Made by a program: the position numbers and the translations under genes
Origin: JBOGJG01 sp050747825
Lineage (GTDB): Bacteria > Acidobacteriota > UBA6911 > RPQK01 > JBOGJG01
NCBI GenBank assembly: GCA_050747825.1
Contig: JBOGJG010000438.1
Location: forward strand, 1 to 42,141
Direction of reading: 5' to 3'
Length of the DNA: 42,141 bases
Shown: one piece after another, positions 17,207-24,728 of the stretch
How positions within the stretch are numbered: position 1 is the first letter of the stretch
Layout: each line of letters starts with the position of its first letter
The notes under the pieces: generated by a model
Told to the model about the DNA's origin: nothing
The model's input: only the letters and a program-made list of their open reading frames with translations
The model's database searches: none

Positions 17207-17503
17207 TCACACCAGCGGGACGAGATCCGAGGAGCCGGGGAGGACTTCGGTAATATTGCGCTCCCGTTTAGCCAGTTCGGCAACGCTGATGGGACGGAAT
17301 TGAAGGTCTCTCTCAACTCCCGCAAGGCTTTGCAGTTCGGCCAGAGTGAACTGTCCGACCACGGCCGCATGCCGGCTGACAATGATGCCGAAAAGAGTGT
17401 CTTCGCCATCGCATTCGATGACGTACCATCTCCAATGACTGGCAGGATCGAAGTACTTTGCGTAAACTGTCATTTTCTCGAGCGAGGTCTCAGGCAATTG
17501 CAT
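17207..17503 (-). CDS. DUF2958-like small protein
   Basis: A 98-aa protein with KYFDPASHWRWYVIECDGEDTLFGII..., GQFTLAELQSLAGV and ERDLQFRPISVAEL. The order 'FF/WxWY ... FG.V ... G.FSL.EL ... ERDL.F.P' is that of DUF2958, a small domain of unknown function often found on mobile elements. Here it is in an ordinary chromosomal context. Start choice ATG 17503; a later in-frame methionine (MTVYAKYF) is possible. It is divergent from the TIM-barrel gene, with a REP-like palindrome between them. Assignment is by motif order from memory. Confidence 0.65.
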   Translation of the reverse strand: MQLPETSLEKMTVYAKYFDPASHWRWYVIECDGEDTLFGIIVSRHAAVVGQFTLAELQSLAGVERDLQFRPISVAELAKRERNITEVLPGSSDLVPLV

Positions 17504-17519
17504 TGATTTAGGGTAGCAT

Positions 17520-17545
17520 AAGGGGGGTCAGAACCTGACCCCCTT
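17520..17545. repeat. REP-like palindrome (AGGGGGTCAG...CTGACCCCCT)
   Basis: Arms AGGGGGTCAG and CTGACCCCCT face each other across a 3-4 nt loop between two divergent genes. A single half of the same GGGGGTCAGG motif appears at the right edge of the window (42127-42141). Such GGGTCAG palindromes are common REP elements. Confidence 0.7.
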
Positions 17546-17561
17546 GACGAAGGAGACTCAG

Positions 17562-18464
17562 ATGAATCGAAGAAATTTCTTGACGACCGGGTTGGCGGCC
17601 GGAGCCGTCTCTATTTCAGCTTCCAGGCCTGTGCGCGCAGCCAGGCATCAGTTCAAGCTGAATTATGCGCCCCACTTCGGCATGTTTAAAAACAGCGCGG
17701 GCGAAGATCTGATCGACCAGCTCAAGTTCATGGCGGACCAGGGTTTCACGGCGCTTGAGGACAACGGACTGCGGCGCCGCCCCGTTGAAATGCAGGAGAG
17801 AATCGGCCGCGAGTTGGAGCGCCTGGGCATGCGCATGGGTGTGTTCGTAGCCACCGGCGATTTTGAAAATATCACCTTCGGTTCCGACAACCAGGAGATG
17901 CGCCAGAAGTATCTGGACGATATCCGCGATTCCGTCCAGGTGGCGGGCCGCGTCAATGGCAAATGGATGACGGTAGTGCCGGGCCGCTTCGATCCTGGAC
18001 TGGAATGGGACTACCAGACTGCTCATGTCATTGAGAATCTCAAGCGGGCCTCAGAGATTTTCGAACCGCACGGGCTGGTGATGGTGCTGGAACCCCTGAA
18101 TCCATGGACGAACCATCCAGGGCTTTTCCTCACCAAGATCCCTCAGGCTTACATGATCTGCCGCTCCGTGGACAGTCCCGCCTGCAAGATCCTGTTTGAT
18201 ATCTATCACCAGCAGATCACAGAAGGAAACCTCATCCCCAACATCGATATGGCCTGGGAGGAAATCGCCTACTTCCAGATCGGCGACAACCCGGGACGCA
18301 AAGAGCCTACTACCGGCGAAATCAATTACCGCAATGTCTTTAAGCATATCCACGAAAAAGGATTCACCGGCATCATGGGCATGGAGCACGGCAACTCCAA
18401 ACCGGGCAAAGAAGGCGAGCAGGCGCTCATTGACGCGTACGTTTATAGTGATAACTTTAATTAG
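17562..18464 (+). CDS. Tat-exported TIM-barrel isomerase (hydroxypyruvate isomerase-like, PF01261)
   Basis: A 300-aa protein starting MNRRNFLTTGLAAGAV, a twin-arginine signal ending near PVRAA (about residue 30). The mature part is a xylose isomerase-like barrel. Likely metal ligands are E in MVLEPLNPW, D in LFDIYHQQ and E in GMEHGNS. The segment QIGDNPGRKEPTTGEINYRNVF is the hallmark of hydroxypyruvate isomerases (Hyi), which interconvert hydroxypyruvate and tartronate semialdehyde. The export signal makes a sugar epimerase or isomerase role in the periplasm equally possible. ATG 17562 has an AGGAGA site; an upstream TTG at 17544 lies in the palindrome. The TAG stop is the tip of a GGCCTGA hairpin. 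Confidence 0.85.
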   Translation: MNRRNFLTTGLAAGAVSISASRPVRAARHQFKLNYAPHFGMFKNSAGEDLIDQLKFMADQGFTALEDNGLRRRPVEMQERIGRELERLGMRMGVFVATGDFENITFGSDNQEMRQKYLDDIRDSVQVAGRVNGKWMTVVPGRFDPGLEWDYQTAHVIENLKRASEIFEPHGLVMVLEPLNPWTNHPGLFLTKIPQAYMICRSVDSPACKILFDIYHQQITEGNLIPNIDMAWEEIAYFQIGDNPGRKEPTTGEINYRNVFKHIHEKGFTGIMGMEHGNSKPGKEGEQALIDAYVYSDNFN

Positions 18465-18512
18465 GCCTGAGGCTTGAGGCCCGAAGGGGAAGAGAGTTTT
18501 CCTCAGGCCTTA
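18462..18512. repeat. heptamer hairpin element, GGCCTGA type
   Basis: Starting at the TAG stop of the isomerase gene, GGCCTGA, GGCTTGA and GGCCCGA run in 7-bp steps. The inverted arm CCTCAGGCCTTA lies at 18501-18512. The tips read TAGGCCTGAGG and, on the other strand, TAAGGCCTGAGG, so both start with a stop triplet. The plus-strand EVE gene starts 8 bp further on. Confidence 0.85.
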
Positions 18513-18520
18513 AAAAATCT

Positions 18521-18985
18521 ATGCCTAAGTACTGGTTAGTGAAAAGCGAACCCGGGGCTTACTCGATCGATGACCTGAAGCGCTACGGGCGTGCTTTCTG
18601 GGATGGTGTCCGAAACTACCAGGCGCGCAATTTCATGCGCGACCAGATGCGCGCGGGGGACGGCGTCCTCTTCTATCACAGCAATGCCGCTCCTCCCGGC
18701 ATCGTCGGGACAGCCAGGGTCGTCAAAGAGGGCTACCCCGATCACACGGCTCAGAACCCTGAGGATTTGCATTTCGACCCCAAGGCCACTGCCGAGGATC
18801 CCCGCTGGTACATGGTGGATATTGAATTCGTTGAAAAATTCGACCAGGTGATCCCGCTGGAGACCCTGGGAAGCACTCCAGGCCTGGAAAATATGGTCGT
18901 CAACAAACGCAGCCGCCTTTCAGTCCAACCCGTCACTCCCGAAGAATTCAAGATCGTCCGTAACCTGGGGAAAAGGCATGGCTGA
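18521..18985 (+). CDS. EVE-domain protein (thymocyte nuclear protein 1-like)
   Basis: This 154-aa protein is a single EVE domain: YWLVKSEPGAYSIDDL, WDGVRNYQARNFMRDQM, GDGVLFYHSN, GIVGTARVVKEGYPD, then a C-terminal LSVQPVTPEEF. EVE domains are PUA-like and bind modified bases in DNA or RNA. In bacteria they occur both as housekeeping proteins and beside defence systems; nothing here suggests defence. There is no clear ribosome site, and the start is 8 bp after the hairpin element. The 3' end overlaps the DUF4870 remnant by 8 bp. Confidence 0.92.
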   Translation: MPKYWLVKSEPGAYSIDDLKRYGRAFWDGVRNYQARNFMRDQMRAGDGVLFYHSNAAPPGIVGTARVVKEGYPDHTAQNPEDLHFDPKATAEDPRWYMVDIEFVEKFDQVIPLETLGSTPGLENMVVNKRSRLSVQPVTPEEFKIVRNLGKRHG

Positions 18986-19704
18986 CGCTTCGAGAAGTGC
19001 CGAGATGAGAGATGACCGGACCTGGGGTATTCTGTGCCACCTGAGCGCTCTGGCTATGTTGCTTGGAGTGCCTTTGGGCAATCTTCTGGGCCCCCTGGTG
19101 GTCTGGCTGGTCAAGCGCGACCAATCTTCTTTTGTCGATCAGCAGGGTCGTGAAGCCCTTAACTTCCAGATCTCCATCACACTTTACGCACTTGTGGTCT
19201 TTATCGGCTCAACGCCGGGAACTAAAAGGATACCTTTCGAGGTGGCATACTCGTGCAGCTCCGCATCGAAGAGCATTAGGTTATGGTTGGTAATGGATCA
19301 GACATCGAAGCCGTGGCGGCCGGCTGCGTCAATGAGTTGCGGCGCCGTGTGATAAATAATACGGTGCCCATCATGCGGGTCATCAATTGTATGGGTATGC
19401 AGCTCTGCTTTCAGCCATTTCTTCATTCGCTCTAAATCCTACTCGAAAACATAAACGCTTTCCTGGGCTGCTGATTGGCTTCGCGCTCATGATTTCGGGC
19501 CGGGACGGCGGTCCGCTGGGATTTCCAATCCTGCCGCTGGGAGCTCTGGCCTTTCCTCTTTTCCTGCTGATCGACCTGATGCTGACCATTCTGGCAGCAG
19601 TACGCGCCAGCCACGGACAACTCCCCTCACCCTTCGTCTCGTGTGAGGCGTCCATCGGCGAGCCATCATTTTTCGCAAATGTGACATTATTTTGCCTGCC
19701 TTGA
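18978..19704 (+). pseudogene. DUF4870 membrane protein gene interrupted by foreign DNA
   Basis: The 5' part encodes DRTWGILCHLSALAMLLGVPLGNLLGPLVVWLVKRDQSSFVDQQGREALNFQISITLYALVVF, the standard DUF4870 beginning with its first two helices and the 'GREALNFQ' signature. It breaks at about 19203. The last helix (LGALAFPLFLLIDLMLTILAAVRASHGQ) resumes at about 19460, preceded by LLIGFALMI. Between them lies about 250 bp that reads as a PHP-domain fragment on the opposite strand. The original gene would have encoded a small tetraspan-like protein of unknown function. The C-terminal end after SHGQ also departs from the family. Confidence 0.75.
19201..19426 (-). pseudogene. PHP-domain phosphoesterase fragment inserted in the DUF4870 gene
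   Basis: The minus-strand frame from an ATG at 19426 reads MKKWLKAELHTHTIDDPHDG, then APQLIDAAGRHGFDV, an in-frame TGA, then SITNHNLMLFDAELHEYATSKGILLVPGVE. These are PHP-domain motifs I and II (HTHT and TNHN) and the start of motif III (PGVE). Only about 75 codons are present, one of them a stop, so it is a dead 5' piece of a metal-dependent phosphoesterase gene. It ends where DUF4870 sequence takes over (about 19203). Confidence 0.75.
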
Positions 19705-19727
19705 GGCCAAAACCCTACGGTATCTTT

Positions 19728-20218
19728 CTACCTAACGCCGGGCGGAGATCGGTCGTATTCGTTCCAAAACAGTCGCCCAGAGATCCCTGCATTCCGCCAA
19801 CGCCCGCGCCCCGGAACCTTCATGGACTCCGTCTCGTCGGCCGGTGTGGCCTGCAGGATCTGGTACATGGCCTGTAGCTTATCCGGGCTCCCGGCGCTGG
19901 AAGACGGCGTTGTCCTCAAGGTGATTGCGGGCGTAGAAGAGCTGGCCTGGAGAAGCTTCGTCCAAAGACTCTTTGAGCCTGGCAAACCTTCTCGGGAGTT
20001 TGTCCCATGTCGCGCAGACGCTCGGCCGGGAGCAGCTCAGCACGGAGTAGAAGCGGTTCATGTCACAGCGAAAGGTCTCCAGATCGCTAATCCGCAAAAG
20101 GGCCGCTTCCTCAAACTCCTCCTATTTGAGCCGATCCGGGGCAGGTACCGTTCCGGACAGGATCTCCGGGACCATCTGCCAGCCCGGCACTTGCCTGAAG
20201 AGCTCGCGCATCGGCTCT
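19728..20218 (-). pseudogene. frameshifted remnant of an unidentified protein gene
   Basis: Joining several minus-strand frames gives a plausible continuous protein: MRELFRQVPGWQMVPEILSG, EEFEEAALLRISDLETFRCD, ELLPAERLRDMGQTPEKV, LKESLDEASPGQLFYARNHL, DKLQAMYQILQATPADETES. At least three frame changes and one TAG interrupt it. I do not recognise the family. No intact gene is visible between 19705 and 20432. Confidence 0.45.
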
Positions 20219-20221
20219 AAT

Positions 20222-20417
20222 TAGTGCTTCGTAACATAAATAAGTGTGCTATCGTCGCGAGCGCCAGTGCCGCCGCGACCCGAAGGGCTGGGGCGCTTTG
20301 ACCCGTCTTCAGCGTTGCTCGTCAGTTGCCTATTCCCGATAGGCGCCTTCCTCGCGCCTTGAATACGGGTCAAATCGCCTCCAGCGATAGCGCACTTATT
20401 TATGTTACGAAGCACTA
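20222..20417. mobile_element. MITE copy 1 (196 bp)
   Basis: The ends are perfect inverted repeats beginning TAGTGCTTCGTAACATAAAT and extending through AAGTG. The TA at each outer end suits a TA target duplication, as produced by IS630/Tc1-like transposases (inference). The inside contains a 50-60 bp core (GACCCGTCTTCAGCGTTGCT...) shared with copy 2 at 39921-40097. No coding capacity for a transposase exists. Confidence 0.85.
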
Positions 20418-20432
20418 GTGCCGGCGACTGAG

Positions 20433-23189
20433 TCAGAGATGACATAATCCCTCCCTCCCTCCCCCCTTCACCACCCGGAACCCCACGTACTCAGGCAACG
20501 GATCTGGGCCTGCCGACACAGGATCGGCCGGCGTATCGGCGCTTCCGCCCATAACGACGCTATCACCCTCTTCGGAGAGCACCCACTCGGCCGCATTGCC
20601 GCCCAGGTCGAAAATGGGTATCTTCGGGCTGAGAGGCTCGAAACTGCCGACGGCCCTGAGAAGGGGAGCTTCCCCGTCCAGTTGGGAAATCTGCTGGCGC
20701 AGGCGGTCGGTGTCCTCAGGATTGGGCGCATATCCCGCCCAGTAGTCGAGCGTATTCTCGCTGGCGCCGCCGCGGGATTCCGCTTTTTCAAAGAGATACT
20801 TCAACTCAGACTCTCTGCCCAGCCGATAACTCTCGCCGGTCAACCGGCTTAGCCATTCCGCATAGGCCACAGCCTGCTCGAAGGTGACGCCCGCGGCCGG
20901 AAGATTCTCCTCTCCGGGATTGAATCGATAGCTTTGGTCAAAAGCCGCAAATTGGGCGCGGGTGACTTCGAAACGCCCAATCTCGAGATCCCCACAGGAA
21001 ACTGTTTCCGGGATGAGAGCGTCGCCGGATGAAACTCCAAATCTCTGCTCGACTTGCTTTGCTCTTCTGGCTTCCAGAAGGGCAGCCAGAGGCGAGTCGG
21101 GCTTCAGAGCCTCATTGACGGTCTCTGCCTTTCCGAAGAGATAACGGTCGAACCAGGCGAGTTCCTCCTCGAGCCTGCGGCGCTGATGGCTTAATTTCTT
21201 CAGGCTGTGCCCTTCGTCCGGGAAGAGGAGGAAACGAACGTCAGTTTCCCCAAGCTGCTGGAGCGCGCGGTAGTGCAGCCAACCCTGTTCGGTGGGGACC
21301 GTCGTGTCTTCAGTCCCGAAGAAAATAATCGTGGGTGTCTTGACCTTGTCCAGTTCAAAAAAAGGAGATTTTGCAGTGTACACATCCGGATCTTCAAAAG
21401 GCGAAGCTCCCAGATAGTAATTATCGAAGGCAGCTCCAAATTCGCAGACTCCCCAATCGGCCGTCCAGAGAACGTCGCCCGCTCCCGCCGATGCGGCCTT
21501 ATAGCGGTCGGTCCTGGTGGTAAGAGCTATAGTGAGGATCGCGCCGTTGCTCCAGCCCATTACTCCCAGCTTGTCGGGATCCGCGAGTCCCCGCTCGATC
21601 AGGTGATCGACCCCGCGTTCAATATCCACGACTTCCAGGTCATAGTAGTTGCCTCCGCCGATCGACTCCACCCATTCCAGACCATAATGGGAGCTGCCAT
21701 GATAGTTAGGAGTGAGGACGAAAGCGTTTCGCTGGGTCATCAGGTAGTAGGGATCGTCCCAATCCAGGTTCCAGGCGTCAAAATCAGCGCCTGCGGGCCC
21801 CCCGTGGATCATCAGTACCAGCGGATACTGCTTTCCTGCATCGTATTCCTGTGGGTAGTACAGGATACCCTCGACTTGCTCATTGCGGGCGCCTGTCCAG
21901 CGCACTACCTCGGCTCTTGCCCCTTTCTTCTGAAGACCTGGATTCAGATCCGTAAATTTCTTTGCTTCCTGGATTTGAGAGCCGACCAGACGGGCGTGAT
22001 ACCACTGAGTAAGTGTATCGGCCTGGCTGTAACTGTAAATCAGAGTTCTGCTGTCAGTGCCCAGTTTAACGTGAAATATGTTCCCGGCATGCTGGCCCGT
22101 GACCCAGTCCCGCTGCCAGGTGGTTTCATTCTGGCGGCGGTATCGGGCCAGCTTGGAAACTGCTCCATCAGCCAGGAGCACAATAAATCCGTCGCCCATG
22201 ACGTCGAATCCAAAGCCGATTCCTTTGGGCCACTGCAAATCCACGAGCGTGGATCTGTCCGTCTTCAACTCGTAGTGGCGCAGACGCGTGATCGTAGCCT
22301 GAAGATAAATCGGATGACTGCTGAATAGATAACTCAGATAAATTCCGCTTCCGTCAGGTGCCCAGCGGATGCTCGCCGGCTCGATCTCTTCGTCTTCAAA
22401 AAGGCGGCGGCTTTCAAGTGTCTCGAAGTTATGGAGGTAGACGGCGGGTTTGACTCGTTGGTCGTAAATATAACTGAGGCTTCGATTGTGCACTGCCACA
22501 GCTTTGCGCCCATCCGGAGAGAGGGAAAAGCGCTGAATCCAATCCCCGTTAAAGCTCAAGCGGGTCACTCTCTTAGATTCAATGTCAATTTCAAAGAGGC
22601 GGACGGGAGGCTCGTGAGCTTCATCTTCCACTGCAATGGACGTATCCCTCTCCCTCTCCAGCCCGACTTCGTACAGGCTGGGCGCTTCCTGCGCGGAGAA
22701 AACGATACGTCGCTCAGTGGCCCACTCGAAGCTCTTGATCTCCCGCTTTGACCTGGTCAGGTGCCAGGGCTCGCCGCCAAAAGGGTTCATAAGCCAGAGC
22801 TGGCTCGCTGTGCTCGCCCGCTCAAGAGTTTCGTCTGAGGATTGGTGGGTGCCTTCTGGAGGTAAAGGGCGGGAGCTTAAAAAGGCAATCAGCTTTCCGT
22901 CAGGCGACCACTTGGGACTGGACTCGTTTTCGATGCCTCGAGTGAGCTGGACGTCCGTATTTTGCTTCAGGCTCGACAGGAACAAATCTGTCTGATGTTC
23001 GTTCTTTTCGTTGCTGGCGGTCTTCTTGACCCAGACCACCCACTGGTTGTCGGGAGAGATGTCAAACTCGGAAGCCGACTCCTGAAGAATCACATCATCA
23101 ATAGTCCATTGAACCTCAGCCGCATCTTCGGCTCGGGTGCCGGCGACCGTGATCATGAGAGCGATTGTGAGAGTAAAAAGTGTTCTCAA
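20433..23189 (-). CDS. exported S9-family peptidase with C-terminal FGE/SUMF1-like domain
   Basis: About 918 aa from a TTG start at 23189, with a GGAGGG ribosome site and signal peptide RTLFTLTIALMITVAGTRA. A GTG at 23225 is the longer option but lies in a repeat and would bury the signal. Residues 25-400 hold TolB/WD40-like propeller repeats (WSPDGKLIAFLSSR, LSPDGRKAVAV, WAPDGSGIYLS). The alpha/beta-hydrolase domain has catalytic S547 (GWSNGA), D628 (GTEDTTVP) and H661 (DEGHSL). It then continues into about 190 residues resembling formylglycine-generating enzyme/EgtB fold: RFEVTRAQFAAFD, GVTFEQAVAYAEWLSRLTG, FDLGGNAAEWV, EYVGFRVVKG. The FGE copper/active-site cysteines are not visible, so the added domain is probably non-catalytic. 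The enzyme should cleave peptides in the periplasm. Confidence 0.88.
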   Translation of the reverse strand: MRTLFTLTIALMITVAGTRAEDAAEVQWTIDDVILQESASEFDISPDNQWVVWVKKTASNEKNEHQTDLFLSSLKQNTDVQLTRGIENESSPKWSPDGKLIAFLSSRPLPPEGTHQSSDETLERASTASQLWLMNPFGGEPWHLTRSKREIKSFEWATERRIVFSAQEAPSLYEVGLERERDTSIAVEDEAHEPPVRLFEIDIESKRVTRLSFNGDWIQRFSLSPDGRKAVAVHNRSLSYIYDQRVKPAVYLHNFETLESRRLFEDEEIEPASIRWAPDGSGIYLSYLFSSHPIYLQATITRLRHYELKTDRSTLVDLQWPKGIGFGFDVMGDGFIVLLADGAVSKLARYRRQNETTWQRDWVTGQHAGNIFHVKLGTDSRTLIYSYSQADTLTQWYHARLVGSQIQEAKKFTDLNPGLQKKGARAEVVRWTGARNEQVEGILYYPQEYDAGKQYPLVLMIHGGPAGADFDAWNLDWDDPYYLMTQRNAFVLTPNYHGSSHYGLEWVESIGGGNYYDLEVVDIERGVDHLIERGLADPDKLGVMGWSNGAILTIALTTRTDRYKAASAGAGDVLWTADWGVCEFGAAFDNYYLGASPFEDPDVYTAKSPFFELDKVKTPTIIFFGTEDTTVPTEQGWLHYRALQQLGETDVRFLLFPDEGHSLKKLSHQRRRLEEELAWFDRYLFGKAETVNEALKPDSPLAALLEARRAKQVEQRFGVSSGDALIPETVSCGDLEIGRFEVTRAQFAAFDQSYRFNPGEENLPAAGVTFEQAVAYAEWLSRLTGESYRLGRESELKYLFEKAESRGGASENTLDYWAGYAPNPEDTDRLRQQISQLDGEAPLLRAVGSFEPLSPKIPIFDLGGNAAEWVLSEEGDSVVMGGSADTPADPVSAGPDPLPEYVGFRVVKGGGREGLCHL

Positions 23190-23207
23190 TGTTCCCTCCG
23201 CAAGAGA

Positions 23208-23296
23208 CAATGGCCGCTCGCTCACGGTCGCGGCTCTGTTTGTGGCGCAAGCCCTACGGCTCTATCAGAGCCGCGACCGTTAGGACGAGGCCATTG
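23208..23296. repeat. inverted repeat in the leader of the S9 peptidase gene
   Basis: Two 31-bp arms (23208-23238 and 23266-23296) start CAATGGCC and end ACGGTCGCGGCTCTG; only an 8-bp middle part differs. The right arm also forms a small hairpin with GGCTCT/AGAGCC. CAGAGCCGCGACCG-type repeats recur in environmental bacterial genomes (from memory). It lies between ychF and the peptidase gene on the same strand and could end ychF transcription or structure the leader. Confidence 0.75.
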
Positions 23297-23324
23297 CCCA
23301 CATTAGTTGACGCTTCATAGAGGC

Positions 23325-24416
23325 TTAAACATTAAACAAAAAATGGCAAACGTCCCCGTCCTGAACGACATAGGATTTGCCCTCCAGCCTCATTTTCCCG
23401 GCGGATCTTATAGTGGCTTCAGATCCGTGCTGAACCAGATCATCCACTTGAAAGACCTCGGCCCGAATGAAACCTTTTTCAAAATCGGAGTGAACTTCGC
23501 CGGCAGCCTGCGGCGCCGTCGCGCCTACCGGAATGGGCCAGGCGCGAATCTCTTTAGGTCCTGCCGTAAAAAAGCTGTGGAGGCCCAGCAATTGGTAAAT
23601 CGCTCGAGTCATGGTGAACAAGGCCGGTTCGCTCATTCCAAGCGCTTCCAGCAGCTCCTGACGGTCGGTCTCATCCAATTCGGCCAGTTCAGATTCGATC
23701 TTGGCGCAGATGGGGACTACCTTCCCTCCTCGTTCCTGGGCATATGTGCGGACCTGATTCACCAGAGGAGACTGACCGTGAATGTCGCTTTCATCCACGT
23801 TGGCAACATAGAGAATCTTTTTCAGCGTGAGGAGTCCCATGCCCTTGATCAGCCTTAGATGCTCGGGATTGGTGAACTGGACCGAGCATATGGGCTGGCC
23901 TTGGGACAAAGCCGCATAACACTGCTCGAGCAGCAGGGCTCGCAGTTGGGCCTCCTTGTCGCCTCCCTTGGCCGTACGCTTCACTCGTTCCAACGTGCCT
24001 TCCACCGACTGGAGGTCGGCCAATAACAGCTCGGTCTCAATCGTTTCCATATCGCGGATGGTATCTATGGCCCCTTCCACGTGAGGAATTCCCTCGTGTC
24101 CAAAACAACGGACCACCTGAATAATGGCGTCCACCTCCCGGATGTGTGAGAGAAACTTGTTGCCAAGGCCCTCACCCTGGTTGGCTCCGCGAACCAGACC
24201 GGCAATATCCACCAGCCGCAAAGTGGCGTGCGTGATCTGGCGGCTGTCTATGAATTGATTGATGGTTTCCAGGCGGCCCTCGGGAATCGCAACAATTCCC
24301 ACATTGGGTTCAATTGTACAAAAGGGGTAATTGCTGGCCTCGGCTCCGACAGCCGTCAAGGCATTGAATAATGTGCTCTTGCCGACATTCGGCAATCCAA
24401 CGATTCCTGCTTCCAT
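23325..24416 (-). CDS. ychF: redox-regulated ribosome-binding ATPase YchF (OLA1 family)
   Basis: This 363-aa Obg-related P-loop protein binds ATP rather than GTP and associates with ribosomes. The P-loop is GLPNVGKSTLFNAL (residues 7-20). The G3 region is RLVDIAGLVRGANQGEGLGNKFLSHIREVDA. The G4-like motif is NVDE instead of the GTPase NKxD, as expected for YchF. The C-terminal TGS domain contains FFTAGPKEIRAWPI and ends with KSYVVQDGDVCHFLFNV. Length and ending are standard. Start ATG at 24416. Confidence 0.97.
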   Translation of the reverse strand: MEAGIVGLPNVGKSTLFNALTAVGAEASNYPFCTIEPNVGIVAIPEGRLETINQFIDSRQITHATLRLVDIAGLVRGANQGEGLGNKFLSHIREVDAIIQVVRCFGHEGIPHVEGAIDTIRDMETIETELLLADLQSVEGTLERVKRTAKGGDKEAQLRALLLEQCYAALSQGQPICSVQFTNPEHLRLIKGMGLLTLKKILYVANVDESDIHGQSPLVNQVRTYAQERGGKVVPICAKIESELAELDETDRQELLEALGMSEPALFTMTRAIYQLLGLHSFFTAGPKEIRAWPIPVGATAPQAAGEVHSDFEKGFIRAEVFQVDDLVQHGSEATIRSAGKMRLEGKSYVVQDGDVCHFLFNV

Positions 24417-24479
24417 AATAATCCGCAGCGTGTGATTCTAACCGCTAATCGTTGGATGCCGGCAACAGAAAATCGTTCT

Positions 24480-24623
24480 TTAATCTTTCTTTTCAGTTTC
24501 CTCCGGGTTGATATGCAACCGGTCCAGATGATGCGCCTGCTCTCGGCCGGATTTTATCAACCACACGATGGCGGCGGCGATGATAAGGATCGCAATAGCG
24601 ACAGAGATGACAGTGCTCGACAT
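24480..24623 (-). CDS. 47-aa single-helix membrane protein
   Basis: MSSTVISVAIAILIIAAAIV begins a transmembrane helix (residues 5-23), followed by a charged tail with KSGREQAHHL and ending in EETEKKD. An AAAGGAGAAG ribosome site sits 6-7 nt before the ATG, which strongly supports translation. The family is unknown. It is divergent from the GAF gene (starts 106 bp apart) and lies upstream of ychF on the same strand, with 63 bp between. Confidence 0.7.
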   Translation of the reverse strand: MSSTVISVAIAILIIAAAIVWLIKSGREQAHHLDRLHINPEETEKKD

Positions 24624-24728
24624 GATCACTTCTCCTTTTGTGAAAGCCTGGGGATTTCTTTGACTTCCATCTTATCGAAAAGCTGTGACAAATTCGAGTA
24701 AAAAGTATATCGTTACGATCTTCAATCA

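Noticed and set aside
18521..18985. EVE-domain gene as sign of a defence island
   Set aside because: No restriction, helicase or nuclease genes nearby; EVE proteins are also common housekeeping genes.
20221..20445. 74-residue minus-strand open frame over MITE copy 1
   Set aside because: Lies within a non-coding repeat; parts of the same translation recur over copy 2 only because of shared DNA.
21207..22328. 373-residue plus-strand open frame opposite the S9 peptidase gene
   Set aside because: Antisense shadow of a clearly coding gene with known motifs; its translation shows no domain and no ribosome site.
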